Part shown: positions 10,204-24,699 of the stretch, in pieces
Layout: each line of letters starts with the position of its first letter
Numbering within the stretch: position 1 is the stretch's first letter
From: Lunularia cruciata
Taxonomy: Eukaryota > Streptophyta > Marchantiopsida > Lunulariales > Lunulariaceae
Reading direction: 5' to 3'
Length of the DNA stretch: 64,000 nt
Assembly: GCA_948567375.1 (NCBI GenBank)
Contig: OX419758.1
Coordinates: 11,103,001 to 11,167,000 of the forward strand
Position numbers and translations under genes: made by a program
The notes under the pieces: model-generated
Database searches by the model: none
What the model was told of the DNA's origin: nothing
The model's input: the letters and a program-made list of their open reading frames with translations, nothing else

Positions 10204-13200
10204 GCAGGGATACAAACCCTACACCATTCCATACTTCTCATTGGTGATAGGTTAGCAAGTTCCTCGTGATTCTTTTCCTCCGGAACATGAGTGTTGGGAG
10301 ATCACTATCTTCTAAACTCCACTTTCGGTACCTTGACGCAACACAAGAAAACAAAGAAAGAAGCGAGTGAAGACTTTAAAGTTACAACATTCTTCATCGT
10401 CAACAGTGTAATCACATTACATATTCAAGAAAAATACACATTAAGATATATAAAAGCCTCTATTTTAACATGAAAAATAGTGGCTATGCTAAGGTCCAAT
10501 AACAATAACAAGTAAAATGGAGAAATTGAACAAATAGAGTTTTTTCAACATTGATCTTGTTAATTGTTGATATTGTAAAAGAAATAAGAAGAATTTAAAT
10601 TATATTTTTATTTATAAAAAAAATTTGATGTCATATTTCTAGATCATTCTATTTAGTGTAATAAGTATGAAACTATGATATCTTCATTATTTTTCAAGGA
10701 AGACCTTCCTTACCATAGCATCAAAAGATGCTAAGAATATATTTTATACCGATTATAATAATTATATAATTCACTCCAGTAGTGAAAATTTAAACTGTTA
10801 CAATAAATATTACTAGTAGATTTTTGTATTATATAATTTTGTCATTTCCGAAATTTTTTGATTCTATTTACTTTCAATATATTATGAGTTTATCAAATAA
10901 TAGACAAAGATGAAATTCAAGATGGTAATAGTACCAGTGTATTTCCAATATCTCAGAAATCCTTGGAGTCTATAGGGTGTTCATATAAAGGAAGAAATTT
11001 TAATGCATAGATTGTTTACTTATAAAGAAACCCATATACTTTGAATTTTTTTATTTTAGTACAAATGTAACAACGGGTGAATAATAAAAATAACTTAATC
11101 TTAATCTTATTTACATAAACGCAATTACGATTGCACTCATCTTTTAGAATAAATATAAACCAATCTGACCATCAAAATTCTATAAATGGTTAATTTATCA
11201 GATCGAATGGTCGTCTTCTCCTTTTATTTTGCTGCTTGTGAGCATCTTACCCTCTAGTATGGTGTTATATATCCGGTAAATTTCTTCAGATCGATGATTA
11301 TATTGCTTGATTTCTTGCAGGACAGTAAGGAATTGAAGAGATCTTACTGTGGACTTTTTACCTTGAGAAAAAGTCAACACAACCTAACAGGCATTTAAAG
11401 ATGTCCAAAAAACTTGATTTTTCACGTCAGTGCTAACTCGGGCGATTGATTGTTCAAGTGCTCAAAGTGTTATATAATGTACTATATAATGCTCAGAATA
11501 AGGTTACTTTTCAAGAAAAGGTATCACGTTGTTACAGTTAATTTGATGAATGAAAGGTAGAGAAACTTTTAGGGTTTTTCAGTTTATGCAAGTAAAAAAA
11601 TTTAAATGCATTGTCATTTTTTTAGAAATGCGTTCTATGGCAATAATCGATTCTAAAAAGGAAACCAAACTACAACTCAGTTAAACGACAATACTTCATT
11701 TGTCGGTGATAAAACTGATTCACAAACTTAAAACCCGAATCTTATATCAAAACCCTATCAAAATCTGGTCCCTTCGTCCAGCTTGAGATCCTTAACTCCA
11801 ACCGACCCCCGGGAATCTATCCAAAGAATTCTCAGATACAACTAAAACAATAATTAATGTTAATATCAGTAACTTTTATAGGAAAACGGAAATAGCAGTA
11901 AAAATTCATACTGTAGTATAATAAAAATGGTTAGACATAAAAATAAACAAACTAATAGAAAAGAATTTGTATCTACAGTATGTGAGTAATATTCAACCCA
12001 TATGCCCCATCTCATGCCCCGAAATTCCGGTTATCATTTTGATTTTATTTAAATGAAATTTTAATTTATGTACATGCAAATATTAAAATAAGAAATTCTA
12101 CGTTTTACATTAATAGTTGGATACGTAGATGATGGAAGTAACCAATGTCAGTAATAACCGAGGAGAAAACCACATGTTTTTTCTCATGAAAAAACGCAAT
12201 GTGTTTTTCCTCTCGATTATTGATGTTTTTTCAACACCACCTCCTCTGTGGCAAACTCCGGTAAACAGGCTTTACGTGGCATCCGACTATCTTTAAGTCT
12301 TTTGGTTTTGATACCGTTCAGTCAAAGTGTTTGGAGTACTGTTAAGAACTGGAAATCTATGCTCACAAGTTTCTCACGATCAACATTGTTGGAAGACAAA
12401 TCTAATCTAAATGTCGCCTGCTTGATGTGTGAAGGATAACTTTTTTGACGACCGTGATTTGTTCTAACTACCAAACGGTTGTAATTGTTAGACAAACAGT
12501 GAAGGGGATTGTGAAATTTAGCGGTACTACCTCACATGTATTATTCTTGCTTCATATTACACGTCCATCATGCTAAATGCTTCATGCAATCAGGGCGAAG
12601 AAGATGCATTCAACAGAATCTGCCATAGATTTTCAGGTGCGAAGCGTCTGTACCACTGCACAGACTGCTCGTGGTGTTAATTTTAATCCGCATAAACAGT
12701 AATCTATAAGTTGGCCCGCTGCACTGGATTGATGGAAGAAGCCCGTCACAAGTCCGTGTGATGACATTCAGTGTTACTGTTATTCATGATCTGATCGTGT
12801 ATAGATCATACCTCAGACGGATCTGAAATTGTGCCAAGATCTCAATTTGTCCAAATTGGATGATCATTGGTTTTGTAAAGATTGAAAAAGTCATCAGAGT
12901 GTGATTTCAGATACACGAATCCAATCATCAAACCGCATGCTTTGCTTATAGTCAGAACAGATTTGTAAATCAGGCTGGGAAGATGCCCGGGTCAACTATC
13001 TTCGTCGCGGTTGAAACTCATCAGACCGTTGATGTTGTCATTTCAGGTGCCCATGTCAAGCATAGGATCAAGCAGTCTGTAGTGTGGCAATCAGAAAGAA
13101 GAATTGGATCAGAACTTTGACATTACCAAAGTCCGATGTGAAGTCTCCGTTGTAACTACTGTTGGTTGATATGGAAAAAATGTGATCTTAGGATTGGAAA

Positions 13201-13475
13201 GTAAGCGCATTGTACAAAGTAGCATATGATTATAACCATATACAGTGGATCATTCCCCCAAAGGACAGGATGTCAATTGCCCCGTGCTTTTATGCACTTC
13301 AGCATGCTTTCTTGACCACTCATCAGTTTTAGACTTCCCCTTTTCTGAAGGACGTGACTTGAAGGTGGTGAAGGGCATCACCTAACGAAGAGTTATGAAG
13401 GGGAGAGTTCTGTTTTGTATTTCTAAATTGGGTGCAGTAAGCAGATTTCTCATACCGATACTATTGTAACTTAAC
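9067..13475. other. Intergenic, AT-rich, no gene seen
   Basis: Long AT-rich stretches with scattered short frames, none with a family signature. The frames at 9661-9392 (minus, 89 residues) and 11380-11198 (minus) are unrecognised. From 12590 to 13260 the base composition is closer to coding, but no splice-consistent exon chain was found. A TA microsatellite lies at 10126-10200. Confidence 0.4.
10126..10201. repeat. (TA)n microsatellite, about 37 units
   Basis: An uninterrupted TA dinucleotide run covers about 75 bp. It can extrude as a cruciform and is probably length-variable among individuals. Confidence 0.97.
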
Positions 13476-13479
13476 TCCA

Positions 13480-13566
13480 TTTTACCTCTAATGTCTTATT
13501 CTTGTACGGCTTGATGGGGTCTTCTCATCCTTCTTGTTATCCTACGCGATCGCCTTTCCGCATTCT
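13480..13566 (+). mobile_element. LINE tail-only copy, well preserved
   Basis: ATTTTACCTC... is followed by CTTGTACGGCTTGATGGGG, TCTTCTCATCC, and the terminal CCTACGCGATCGCCTTT. It matches the terminal 3' unit of the long LINE copies over about 80 bp with one change in the right stem (CTCATC for CCCATC). Confidence 0.75.
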
Positions 13567-13569
13567 AAA

Positions 13570-16500
13570 TTTGTGGAGCATCAGAGGACATACGCCTATC
13601 TCTCTTGGACAGCCCCTCGTTGTAGACAACGCTCCCTCTCAATCGCAGCTTTCCTTTCGCATCCAACCAGTTCACTAGGAGGCTGACCAAGATTTGAGAA
13701 TGAAACACAAACTTGTCAAATTTGCACAAGTCAATTTCACAACTTCTGTCTCTGCTTGTATGAACAAAGTTCACCAATTTCTGACTAGGTCTAGTTCATT
13801 TATACATCAGATAGCTCAGTTCCCATCTTCTACTTTTTGTGCTTGGAAACCCCGCTTGTTACAACCAATCCTATGTTTAATCGTGCTTCCCCTGCCTCAT
13901 GACCGACACACTGACTCAATCAAGGCCTTCCTAAAAGTTCCCACCTTACTACTATGGCACGGCATCTTCTAAATAGACACACTCCCGGAAGTTGACTAAA
14001 CTCCCGGGAGTGTTCCCACTGTGACTCGACTTCACGGAGTATATCCTTTCCTGCAGTGGCTTAATTCAGGTGAGCCATTCAGTTAGTCTACCTCTGCATG
14101 TCGTGTGTTCCATCTGCTTGCAAAGAGCAGACTTCGACTGGCTCTCAGCTTCTAGTCTTTTCCTCTTTAATTCCACATCTTCAAATTGTACATTGACTCA
14201 GTCTTCTACACCGAGTGTTCCAAGAAAGATTTTTGTAAGCTAAGATCAAGCATGATTACACAAGCTAAGTCTCACGTACTCTTACTCCTCTTCATCTCTC
14301 TGTACTGTACCTGCCTTAGCGATCTCGAGCATTCTCTATGGTCTGTACTGTTTACCCGACAACAATACACAGCTTGAGAAAAAACGATAAAACTTCCTAC
14401 ATAGTTACTTTAGCGTTTTACCCTACTGTTTTGTTACTTGACCGTGTAATCCACTTTGGTTAACTCACGTTCCTTTAACGAAACGAGATTATTGCATCGT
14501 AAAGCTTGAAGTTGAAAACGAAACGAAGCAAACTGAACGAGATTCAGAAGTCAAGGTGAGTCAGTCAACGAAACCCTGATCATGAATACTCAATGCCTCC
14601 TAGAAGTAGACGGGCACTGAATCGAGTCGTTCTCATAGATGCATTATCGTTGGATTGAAATGGATACAATTGAAGTACGCTGGGCGACAGGTGGCGTGGC
14701 TGCAAAATTGCTTTTCTCCCTAAAAGCTGAAAGGACCCAAAATAAAGTGTCCGTCTCAGTCCACTGTACATTGTCAAGAACGAGAATGCGGATAACAGCG
14801 GCGGACGGGTAGGACGGTATGGTCCACAGGAACCTACCTCTTCGACGTTGCTTCACAGACTCCAATAAAAGGTTTGAACCGAACTCTTTCTCTTCCGCTC
14901 TGAAGTCGTTTTCTTTTTTATGTATATTTATGTTTTCTTTCTACAGATCTAGATCTAGATACTCACATAAATTTTTCTTTATATGAAAGGGGACGCATAT
15001 CTCTCTTTACATAGAAGTTGGTCATCTGTTATGGTTAGACGTACTACCTTTAGATTCTTTTACTACAGGAAAAGGAATAGTTCCTCATTGAACATGGAAG
15101 GTTTGAAGGATCTGATTCTATCCTGATAATCCAACATCATCGTTGATTTGAGGTGAAGTGTTTGTGCTTCCCGGACATGTGCAAAAAGCTGAGAGCGTTC
15201 TGAATGTGCATAGCCTGCTTATTTTGTTGAGATTCCGACACAATATCAGTGCGAGGATTTAATGTATAATACACGTGAGCCAGCGAAAGTCCACAAATAT
15301 GCAGCTGTGTCAACAAGATATGCTGATTTTTCAGGAGCATGTGGATGTAAGAGTGCAAACTTCTTGACCCTCGACTTTTCAACTTATCGAGTAGCAGGTG
15401 CTAAAATGCTAACTTAACCTTCCCACTTTGATGGGATCCAGAGTGGACCCGACACAAATTCAGAGAAATGATAGTATACATGTAAGCCAGCTTGTCTCAG
15501 CAAAGATGCGACGGGGACAATATGATAGTATAGACAGACAGGGATTAACTGTTCACACAAAGAAATCCAACACTCAATTGAAAAAATTAAATTTTAAAAT
15601 CAGTTGATCAGTACCAAGAGCAAAGGGCTCAACAAGATACTCGACATATGATGACTTTCTTAGCATTTACATTGCCAAAAAATGAAGAATTGGATGGGAG
15701 CTTGATACACACGAGCAATTCAGAATCAGAAAGGTCCCAACAGTTGCAGCCTTTCAGCAGATATAATTGCTTGAGTAAGGGGTTACATGTTGAATTCGGT
15801 GCTTAGTATCTAAGCTTGTCAAATTGAGTGTTCCTTCACATATACCATGTTCTCCTCAATGTATTTCTTTCAAAATTCTCGACATCTACCTCTCGAAAAC
15901 TACAGAAAGTCATCTGGAATATAGATTGGTTCTGTTGCTGAGGTTTACTTCCCATAATTTTATTCGCTTAATATAATGAATAACTATAGAACGATCAGCA
16001 TATTTGAACCAGACACACTATTTGTCCTGTCATATGCTGCATGCTACAGTTCGTTTTGTTTCTACCGATACTTCTGTACTGTAATACAGTTGGGAGATCT
16101 GGCTGCGCACCTGTTCAAAGTCGGACGCATGTCATAGACTCGTGGATGGCAAACATGCGGCTTAAACTATAGCGTCTAGCCGACAAAGGTGATTCCACTC
16201 AACGTGGTCATATTTATAACGACTTTGCGGGTACTATAGAAACTTACGCAAAATTCCACACTCCAAGCTGCACATGTACCGGTATATCTCGTGCTTTGAC
16301 GTTCTCACCATCAACTTATCGCTCTTTCCCGGGATTGAATAGCGTGTGTCAAACTTACATCTACAAAACGTACGCAGGCGTCTGTCGCAGATTCTAGGAC
16401 GTAACATTAGACATGTACTTCTTTATGTGGTACAGAGTATCTTCTGAAGTACTGTACATTGATAGTTCTGATTACGGAGATCCAACCTGACTTGTTGTCC

Positions 16501-18425
16501 TCAAGCGTCACTTTTTGCTCGGTACTTCAGCAAAACCGAATTGTACGAAGTTTCAATTAGAGAGGAAATCTTGTGAGTCTATCGTGTTCATCTTTGTTAA
16601 ATGTGCTTTAGTCAGTGGATGCTAAACAGTTGTACACCATGAAGTCACTAGAAAATGATTTTCTGAAGGACCAAAAACTGAGAAGTACGAAACATTACCC
16701 CAAGTAACCTAGAAACAATAAACACAAGGAGAGACCCAATTAGAATAAAGGACACGTACCTTAATGGAATCATCAACTTATATTCCAACAATTTGCGAGC
16801 TCACGAGGACAGAAACACTCTTCGCTGCGACAATAGTGATACACGTACGTACTTTCACTTTATATGCACAAAAGATAAACTTTAAGACAAAACAAAATGA
16901 AGATGAGAGACATGGAGAGTTAAATAGACGTACTTTCTTCATGTTCACAACCATCGCTGAGATAAAAAATGTCTATCACCGAGGAATTTCTCTCTATTGC
17001 AGAAGTAATACATCTACTGTTCCCAATAGTAGTTAGGGGAGACAAAATTGATCGGTGATAGGCCTGCTTCTTATGTTAACTCTTAAGGCGATCTCAATTT
17101 AGGTAAGTGCCTAGTGATAAATCATGTGATTGTGTTTTGTTACATACTTTTACTATTCCAACTATACCAACTAGTACTTAATGTAAACCAGTAAGTAGTT
17201 AAGCTTGATATTCGACTAGGGGATCTCAATGTTGAATCTTATGGAATTGCTACGAGAATCACATTGGACTGGAATATATCGGGTGGATATATGATATTAC
17301 AACGATTACAACGATATTACAACGATGTATATTGTGTAGGGATATATATCCCTACACAATATACATCGTTGTAGTATCATACATTATAAACTCATAACTA
17401 ATTAAAAATCACTTACAAACTCTAGAGTGTTATATTGATTAAATTCGTTTAGATTTTTAGCATTTTTGTTACCTTTGTCCACTATAAAGGGCAATTACTC
17501 ATAACATGTGACTTAGTATCCACTCTATTGAAATTTTGTATGGCTTTTTCCAATATATCTTGAGCTATAGTGTGACAGTTTTCCTTTGAACGCTATGTGA
17601 ATTCTTCATCATCCCACAAGTCTTTCTACTTCTCAAAAAGTTATACAAAAGATTGCATACACTAATCCACCTTAACAAATATCTATTTTTATTTTTATTT
17701 CTTTTTGGTTGAACTCTTAATTCACGCAATGAATACTATCTAAATCCCTATGCAGTGTTCATTGAACATACAAATGGGAGCTACACATTTGTTGAAGTTT
17801 ATTTGATCTTGAGATCATTGCACTCTAAAAGAAGGTACCAAATGACTCATGGACACAGGAGTTAAAGAGTATAACTAGGAGTTCACATGCTTAACATGTA
17901 AGAAGTCAGCTTTTTTACCTCTACTTCAAAGTATACCTCTTATGGGGAGGTCAAAGAGTCAAACTTTAATGGCACATCCATCCAATGTTGCAACCAGTGC
18001 AATTGATAACCTTGACTATGTAATTAAAAAATCTAATATAATAAAAATTCCCCACCAAGTAAATCATAAATGGTTATTGATGAAACTCTAATTGTCAAGA
18101 TATTCACTCCGATATCTTAACTTAAGCACTACAAATGACAAATTTCGAATTAATTTCATAGATTTATTTTTCTATTAAAACTGAATGATTCGTGAATAAT
18201 CTATGGAAACATTCAAGAATAATTTAAAAATAGAAATCTATCGGATGTGAGAAAACACCGCTTTGCTATAAGAAACCAACAAACTACGGAGGAAACTTTC
18301 ATGCATATTAAACTCGAGTATTCACCAAACGATTAACTACATTTACAATCATGGATAGTGATAAAGAGTATAAATTTTGGATGGATCCACAAGGCTTATT
18401 CAAGGATTGAAGGGTACATGGAAAG
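13570..18425. other. Intergenic, no gene seen
   Basis: Frames at 13694-13972 (plus), 14865-14580 (minus), 15382-15137 (minus) and 16764-17036 (plus) show no recognisable domains and have no convincing splice partners. A near-perfect palindrome lies at 17313-17378. The 17400-18300 part is AT-rich. Confidence 0.4.
17313..17378. repeat. 66-bp near-perfect palindrome
   Basis: Arms of 33 bp are centred on GGGATATATATCCC at 17339-17352, with one mismatch (GATATTAC against GATACTAC). The left arm follows two shorter copies of the ATTACAACGAT motif (from 17295), suggesting local slippage or snap-back copying. No flanking target duplication is evident. Confidence 0.9.
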
Positions 18426-18435
18426 GCAAAATTGA

Positions 18436-18490
18436 AACCCTCTCTTGTTTTGTTCCATCCTTCATTTTTTCTACGCGGTCGTCCTTCCAT
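18436..18490 (+). mobile_element. LINE tail-only copy, partial
   Basis: It contains TCCATCCTTCATTTTTTCTACGCGGTCGTCC, the part of the tail after the hairpin, with the left stem lost. It is recognised by its terminal CTACGCGGTCG. Confidence 0.55.
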
Positions 18491-19011
18491 TCTTTTGTTT
18501 TGTCCATGTCTTTGACCAAGACAAAGCTGACAAATGAACCTGAAAGTTGTAATGAATCTTTGAGGGGCAGAGCTCTCAAGCTGGACGAGACGTAGTGATA
18601 AACATATATTAATCAAATAGTGATTACGGAACTGTCATCTACGGTACGAGTACAAGTAGACATCCAATCTCATAAGGGGTTTCAACTGCAAATTTAAGGA
18701 ACGGCTACGGAAGTGAAGTCATTTCTATAAAATTTCACGGGACAGCCCGTAGACATTTACCTACTAAAATTGAATGAGACGTTTAGATGATTACGGAAAT
18801 TCGAGGGACAGAGAAAGAGTATTGAACACAGGAACGTGACACTTTATGGGAACGGACTGAAATGCGTAAACTTTTGTGGGTCACCAACAGGCACACCCGT
18901 AATCTTTAACGGGACGACACGGGAAATCGTTTTAAAATTCGCCAAGGAACCAGGAATTTTGCGTCGTCTATGACCTGGAACAATAGAAGAACGTCATGGT
19001 CGGTTTATAAG

Positions 19012-19072
19012 AAAAAGGCGACCGCTTAGGATAACAACAAGGATGGAAAAGACCCACATCAAGCCGGTTCAT
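19012..19072 (-). mobile_element. LINE tail-only copy
   Basis: AAAAAGGCGACCGCTTAGG, then AAGGATGGAAAAGACC and CATCAAGCCGG, is the reverse complement of the LINE terminal unit. A 140-codon open frame (19077-19499, plus, TTG first codon) starts right after it. That frame is unrecognised and was not called as a gene. Confidence 0.65.
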
Positions 19073-19079
19073 TGGATTG

Positions 19080-22000
19080 AGAATTGTTCAACGAAGACTT
19101 TGGCGCCTACAATACGTGACGACAATAGTGAGACGAGATACGAGTGTTAGACATACATTGAGGTATGTACAGATCAAACTATCAGCTTCTTCTTTAATGC
19201 GTAGGGAGCTTAAGAATGATGCTGACCCGAAGATCGATGGCACAGTGAGAACGTCATGGTCGGTTCATTACGCCAATTGCAAGAACTACGTAGGTCCCAG
19301 TCTCGGAAATATAACGTCTTTTCTTTCAACAGCATGGGATCATTTACCAGTGAAAGTGATGAGCCTAGAACACTATTCGATGATTAGAATCTTGACAAAG
19401 TACACCAAGATAGCAAGGGGTATTACTTGGATAGCCTACGAGAAGGATTCTTCCCATGTACAAATAAGCACTGGTTCTTCTTCAGGGTTTGTCACATAAA
19501 ATTCAAAGATGGTTAAAGTTTGTGTTTCATTTCTTCTCTCGTGCCACACCTGGTTAAACCCGGGTCTCCATGGTGTCACGGTTTTCGCTAAATTCTCAAG
19601 AACGCGAGAGAAAGTACTAGGTTGGTTAAATTCGCACTGTGGGCATATCTTACAATGGTTGTTTCTACTACTATGGATCTCACAAGTAGATTCACAAATG
19701 TTGACCGAGAGCGAGAGCGAACCTCCACACAAATTTCACTGTAGAGAAAGGATGAGACCGACGGGAAAACACCTAACAGTCCGTGTTAGGGGGAAGATAT
19801 TATCCCGAGTAGAACGAGAGATAAAGATATGGTGAATTTTAACAGCTCTCAACATGATTTTTGTCTTATGCTAGACAAATTTCATTAAGTTAGCAAAGAC
19901 ATTCCTTAATGATAAGGGAATACACAACTGTGTGCTCTGATAAAATTTCATTGATAACCACAACTGGCGTTCCCTTACAGGGCACCATCTGCAAAATATA
20001 CATAGTTATAAGAATATGAAATATGAAGATTTTTTGTTTATTTTTCAATAAAAGTCCGGAGTGGCACACACGTCACATACCTTCGTGTTGCTAAGTACCC
20101 TCCTCTTACTGTGGCAATATCTTAAATCTCATAAACTGTAGGGTTGACGTGATAAAGTTCATAAACCTACATCATTGCGCGATATTAATAAATCTTTTGT
20201 GTTTTAAACTTCATGCTCTTGTTATTGGACCACCGGGTTTGCAATATCATAAGTAAATGAGAAATATGAAAGCTACTTCAAGTATTTGCAAACACAAGGA
20301 TGTTAGGAGTCAATAGTCCCTCGGGATTGGGCTCTTAGGAAAACAAAAAGGCTTAGAGGTAGAGCCGTTTGCAATACGTAGAAAAGCATGAAATCTAAGG
20401 TAAGAAAGGAACTATGAGCGGACGGCCGTCATATCATATCGAAAGAATTGTGTAAGATGCACCATAAAATTAAAGCCAAACGTGCAAAAAATATAAAGCA
20501 GGAAAAGAAAGTGAGCATGTTGATGTTCTTGATGGATTTACTAGTTGTCTTCTTTGTTATCTTCAAGTATGTTTCCACAACTTATTGGCTTATGGAAAAT
20601 AATAATGAGCGTTCTCCATATGAGCGATGATATACTCTTTCTAACAAATCTTGTTAGAGAAAAAAGAGGAAAACGGTAAAACATGCTAACATAGTGAGCT
20701 GTATGTACAGACTATGGTTTATGTATGACCTGAAGTGAGGAGTAGGTGCTATATTACTGGAAAAAGAACTGAAGGAGGATTTTGATTGCTCTCTATGGCA
20801 AGGATTGACTTTGGTAAAAAAAATTTGAAGGATTGGAGTATGGATTCAAGCTAATGTTGAGTAATGTGATAAGAAATGGTTGTGTGAGAATGATTGTGAA
20901 TGAATAGGCATGTTCAGGTTCATATGGAGAAAGAGAGGATGTTAACTAGTTGCCAGTATAATAATATGCTAATATCTCTTGATTATTTAATGCTTGCTAT
21001 TGATCCATTCATTACTATGATTGGTGGTAGAAGTAATTGCTTTCTTAGATAAAAATAAAAATAAAATGCTAGATTTTAAAAGGATTGTGATAATTTCAAT
21101 CTATTGATTAATAATTCCTCGAATGAACTTAGAGTGGTAGTAAAAGTAATAATTTTTCTAGATGAGTTTAGATATGAAAATTTAGATATTAAAAGCATTG
21201 TACTAATTGAAATCTATTGATTAATAAATATTATATCAACTTCTTATGGAGATAGTTTTATAAATTTTATGATATTGTAATAGGTAGTTCATTAGTTCTT
21301 GTAAGTACAAGAGTTGGTAAAGAAATGAATAAAATATTGTGTACTCAAGACTGAAGAAATTCCATATTCCTCGTGGAATATATGGTTTTGATTTAACATA
21401 TAGGGCAATATGAGTTAATAAACCAACGAAGAAAAAAGGAAAGCAATTCATATAAATAAAACATGTAAGTTTTATTTCTTTACTTGGTGGTAATTTATTC
21501 TTTCTGTGCTATCAAATTTTCTCCCTTAGAGCTTCGTTGAAAGGAAAATATATGCGGTAACTCAAGGAATAAATCAAAAGCTTGAAGATACATCCTAAAA
21601 CAGTTAAATAATCATGAAATGAGGGAAAAATATTCACCAAATATAACGTAGATTATAATATATCTCTTATTATGTATGCATAATTGAATAAAATGTATTC
21701 ATGGACTGGAAGTAGAGAACTTTATTGAGGATTATACGGTATTATACAGATTGAATCCGTATTTGACTTTGTATTTAACTTTGAAATAATAATTTAAGGT
21801 ACATTGGATAGCAAGAAGGATGGCAAGAATCACGTTTGAAAGAGACATTTATCTTTATTCATGTCTGTTATTTATTCTCCCCTTTATGATGATCTAGATT
21901 CAAAACGTACAGATTTTAACTCTTTTGATAGGAATTATTAATATTTGAGTGCTGGACCTTATTGTATTTTAACATAAAAAACTTCTCCTTCAAAGCAATT

Positions 22001-24290
22001 TGAAATTTAATGAAAGCATATATATACTACAAATCGATTGCGAGCTACTGTTAGCATCTCTCCTATGATATCAAGAACTTCTGCCAAAACAGATTATTTC
22101 TAGAACTCCTCGATGGTTTTTCCCAAGTTAAAGAGGCGTATCCACAAAAATAATGAGAAAGAGGGATCATTTTTTTTATTCTAATCTTTCTCTAGTACCA
22201 AAACCGTATTAACATTTTAATTTACGAGACTATTATTTTCAGTCCACTTTTGTCCAATTTCCTATAGAACATAAAAACTTGAATTAGTGCCTTTTACTTT
22301 GTACTGACCTCCATAACGATTACGATCCAAAATGGTAACCATCTTCAAATTTAAAATCGATAGATTTAGTCTCAAGTTATGGGGAGCCAGTGGCAACATG
22401 TGTTAGGAAGAGAGAACAGAGCCTCCATAGTTTGCTGCACATGTAAGAGAGTAAGAGAGTTGTACTCTCCATAGTTTGCTGCACATGTAAGAGAGTTGGT
22501 CAAAGCATATGAGAGAAAGAATGTCCCATACTGTAGGGCAGTGGCATCATGTGTTAGGAAGATGACCTAGAGCAGAACCTCCACATTTGGCGACCGTTAA
22601 ACGGGATGAAGTAGCCTTTATAGTACAACGCAGAGGCATATGACGTTTGACATGACATACTTAGGCATGGGAGACTCCACCTCTAAACTGACCATCATGC
22701 TATATCTCATGGCATTCTGCGGTTCTGAAGTCGTGTTTTGTCCTGACTATGGAAGAGAAGGTCAAGTGCCCCCCTACCTTACACATTTCAATCCAGTCTT
22801 GGCTGAACGGCTGACAAGGCAAGGCAACCTGTAAGATTGGGCTTGATAGAGACTACGCATATCAATTGGTTCTTTCAAAACTTATATACAGCTTTTCAAT
22901 TCATATCTTACCTTAAGGTGAGACTCTCATCTATCTACTGTGCATATAAAATATAAATAAATTCTTTGGAGTAAATGGTTAACTTCGTTTCGAGTATATA
23001 TAAACCATGGTTTAGTTTCGTAGCTTTTTGCCAGAACAGCATTGACTCGGAAGAGTATTAATCAATTGTCTCAGTGGAGTAAGAAGTCTGTGATATATTA
23101 AGTGATGAAAATCTGCATGCTTATATGGAATAAGCATGCAAATATCTAATGATATGAGAATGGAGAATTAGATTTAGTTCTGGAGAATATTTTCCATTTT
23201 GAGATTCTTTTAAGTTTATCGTGAAGTGAAAGGAGTTTCATTATGGCACTAACTTCATTGTCATTTTGACTGTTTTGGTACATACTCTCAAAATATTTAG
23301 AATTATTTGTAATGTTAATTTAATCGAGACATGTCTTATATTCTAAAAGTACCTGTGGACAATACTAGTCGTCACACTTGATTCTTTGAATATAACTATG
23401 AGATATTATCTGCCTTCGTTGTCATTCATTTCTTGTGATCCACAGATCTAGGCCTCCAAAATTTTTGAGGTATACAATTCGCTGTAAAGACTCTAGAGAT
23501 ATCGTAGCAGTCACTGTACGATTTCTTCGTCCCTAATTTCAACGCGAAGAACTTGCCAGTACCACAGATACGGCTTTCTAAATACTGGGAGTGTGCGTTC
23601 TTTACTAACCATAGTTAACGAAGTCGCTGTTAAGGTCCGGTTCCCCCTGTGATACCTCCTGTAATCACGTGGATTTGGGAATAAATAACTTAATTGGCAC
23701 AGATTACTATGACTAGGATCACGAAATGGATTAGGCATGGTAACTCCTACAACCTTGCATTGGATCGAGGGTAAAATGTACTTTTAGTACTTGTGCCTCG
23801 TGGGGCGCGATCACGGTTTAGACAGCACTGTACACCGGATCAGTAAAAGGAAAGTTACTGGCAGCGTGCAGCTGTTATCTCTAAAGTTACCAGAAGCACA
23901 CTGTAGACTGCTCAGAGGAACAGCCTTCTGTCATCCTTTGTCATGTCGCCACACTCATGCATGAACTATGATGCTGATTGTGAATCTGCTATACCCAATG
24001 GCTATCAACAAGTTCTCGTCGATCACGTGGCTCAACGTGGGAGAAGATAAGCCGGGGGACATCGATGGACGGGCAATAGCCGGTGTATTTGACTGGTAAC
24101 AAACAGAGCATGTGCTGGTAGAGCGGGGATGGATGGTATGGATCACGAGAGGGGACTGTAGAGCTAAATTTAGGGTGGTTCCTACTGTCATTGGTAGGAT
24201 GCGCCTTTTTTCTCGGCTACCATCCGTGGTAACGGAGGCATTTCGGGCTGGTTAAAGTGTCTGGTAACTCACGGACATTTACCGAGTATG
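19080..24290. other. Intergenic, no recognisable gene
   Basis: A 140-codon frame at 19077-19499 overlaps a second one on each strand at 19436-19835, and none shows a domain. The 20600-22300 part is strongly AT-rich. A frame at 22640-22834 is unrecognised. Tandem duplications lie at 22386-22584. The region 23500-24200 has a coding-like composition, but no exon chain could be built. Confidence 0.4.
22386..22584. repeat. Local nested duplications
   Basis: A 30-bp block CTCCATAGTTTGCTGCACAT... occurs at 22423 and 22467 (44-bp period). Around it, GTGGCAACATGTGTTAGGAAG (about 22390) is repeated as GTGGCATCATGTGTTAGGAAG (about 22541), each followed by a version of AGAGCCTCCA. Confidence 0.8.
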
Positions 24291-24699
24291 AACAAGAAAA
24301 AGGCGACGGCGTAGAGAACATGCAGGTTGGGAAGACCCCATCGAGCCGTACAAGGGAGAGAAGAAAAAGGTAAAATGGTGTATGAAGAAGGAAGAAAAGT
24401 GACCGGAGAAAAAATGAAGGATAAGAAGACCCCATCAAGCCTTACAAGGGAAAGATGAAAAAGGTAAAATGGAGCTAAGTTCCAATAGAGTTTATATGAG
24501 AAATTTACCCCACCGCACCTAAGATATCTGAGCTATGCAAGTCGTGTGGTCTATAAACAACGGGAGCATCCAAAGAAGCATCACCTAGTGTGATTGCTTC
24601 CCTATGGATTGCACCAACCACTGCATTCTATAGAGGAATGGACACATGCTGTCTAAAATATACTACAAAGTATGAGAGTGAGAATGGTACCCCTGGTGC

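Noticed and set aside
19077..19499. 140-codon open frame
   Set aside because: It starts with TTG, abuts a LINE tail, has overlapping frames on both strands and no recognisable domain; kept only as a note.
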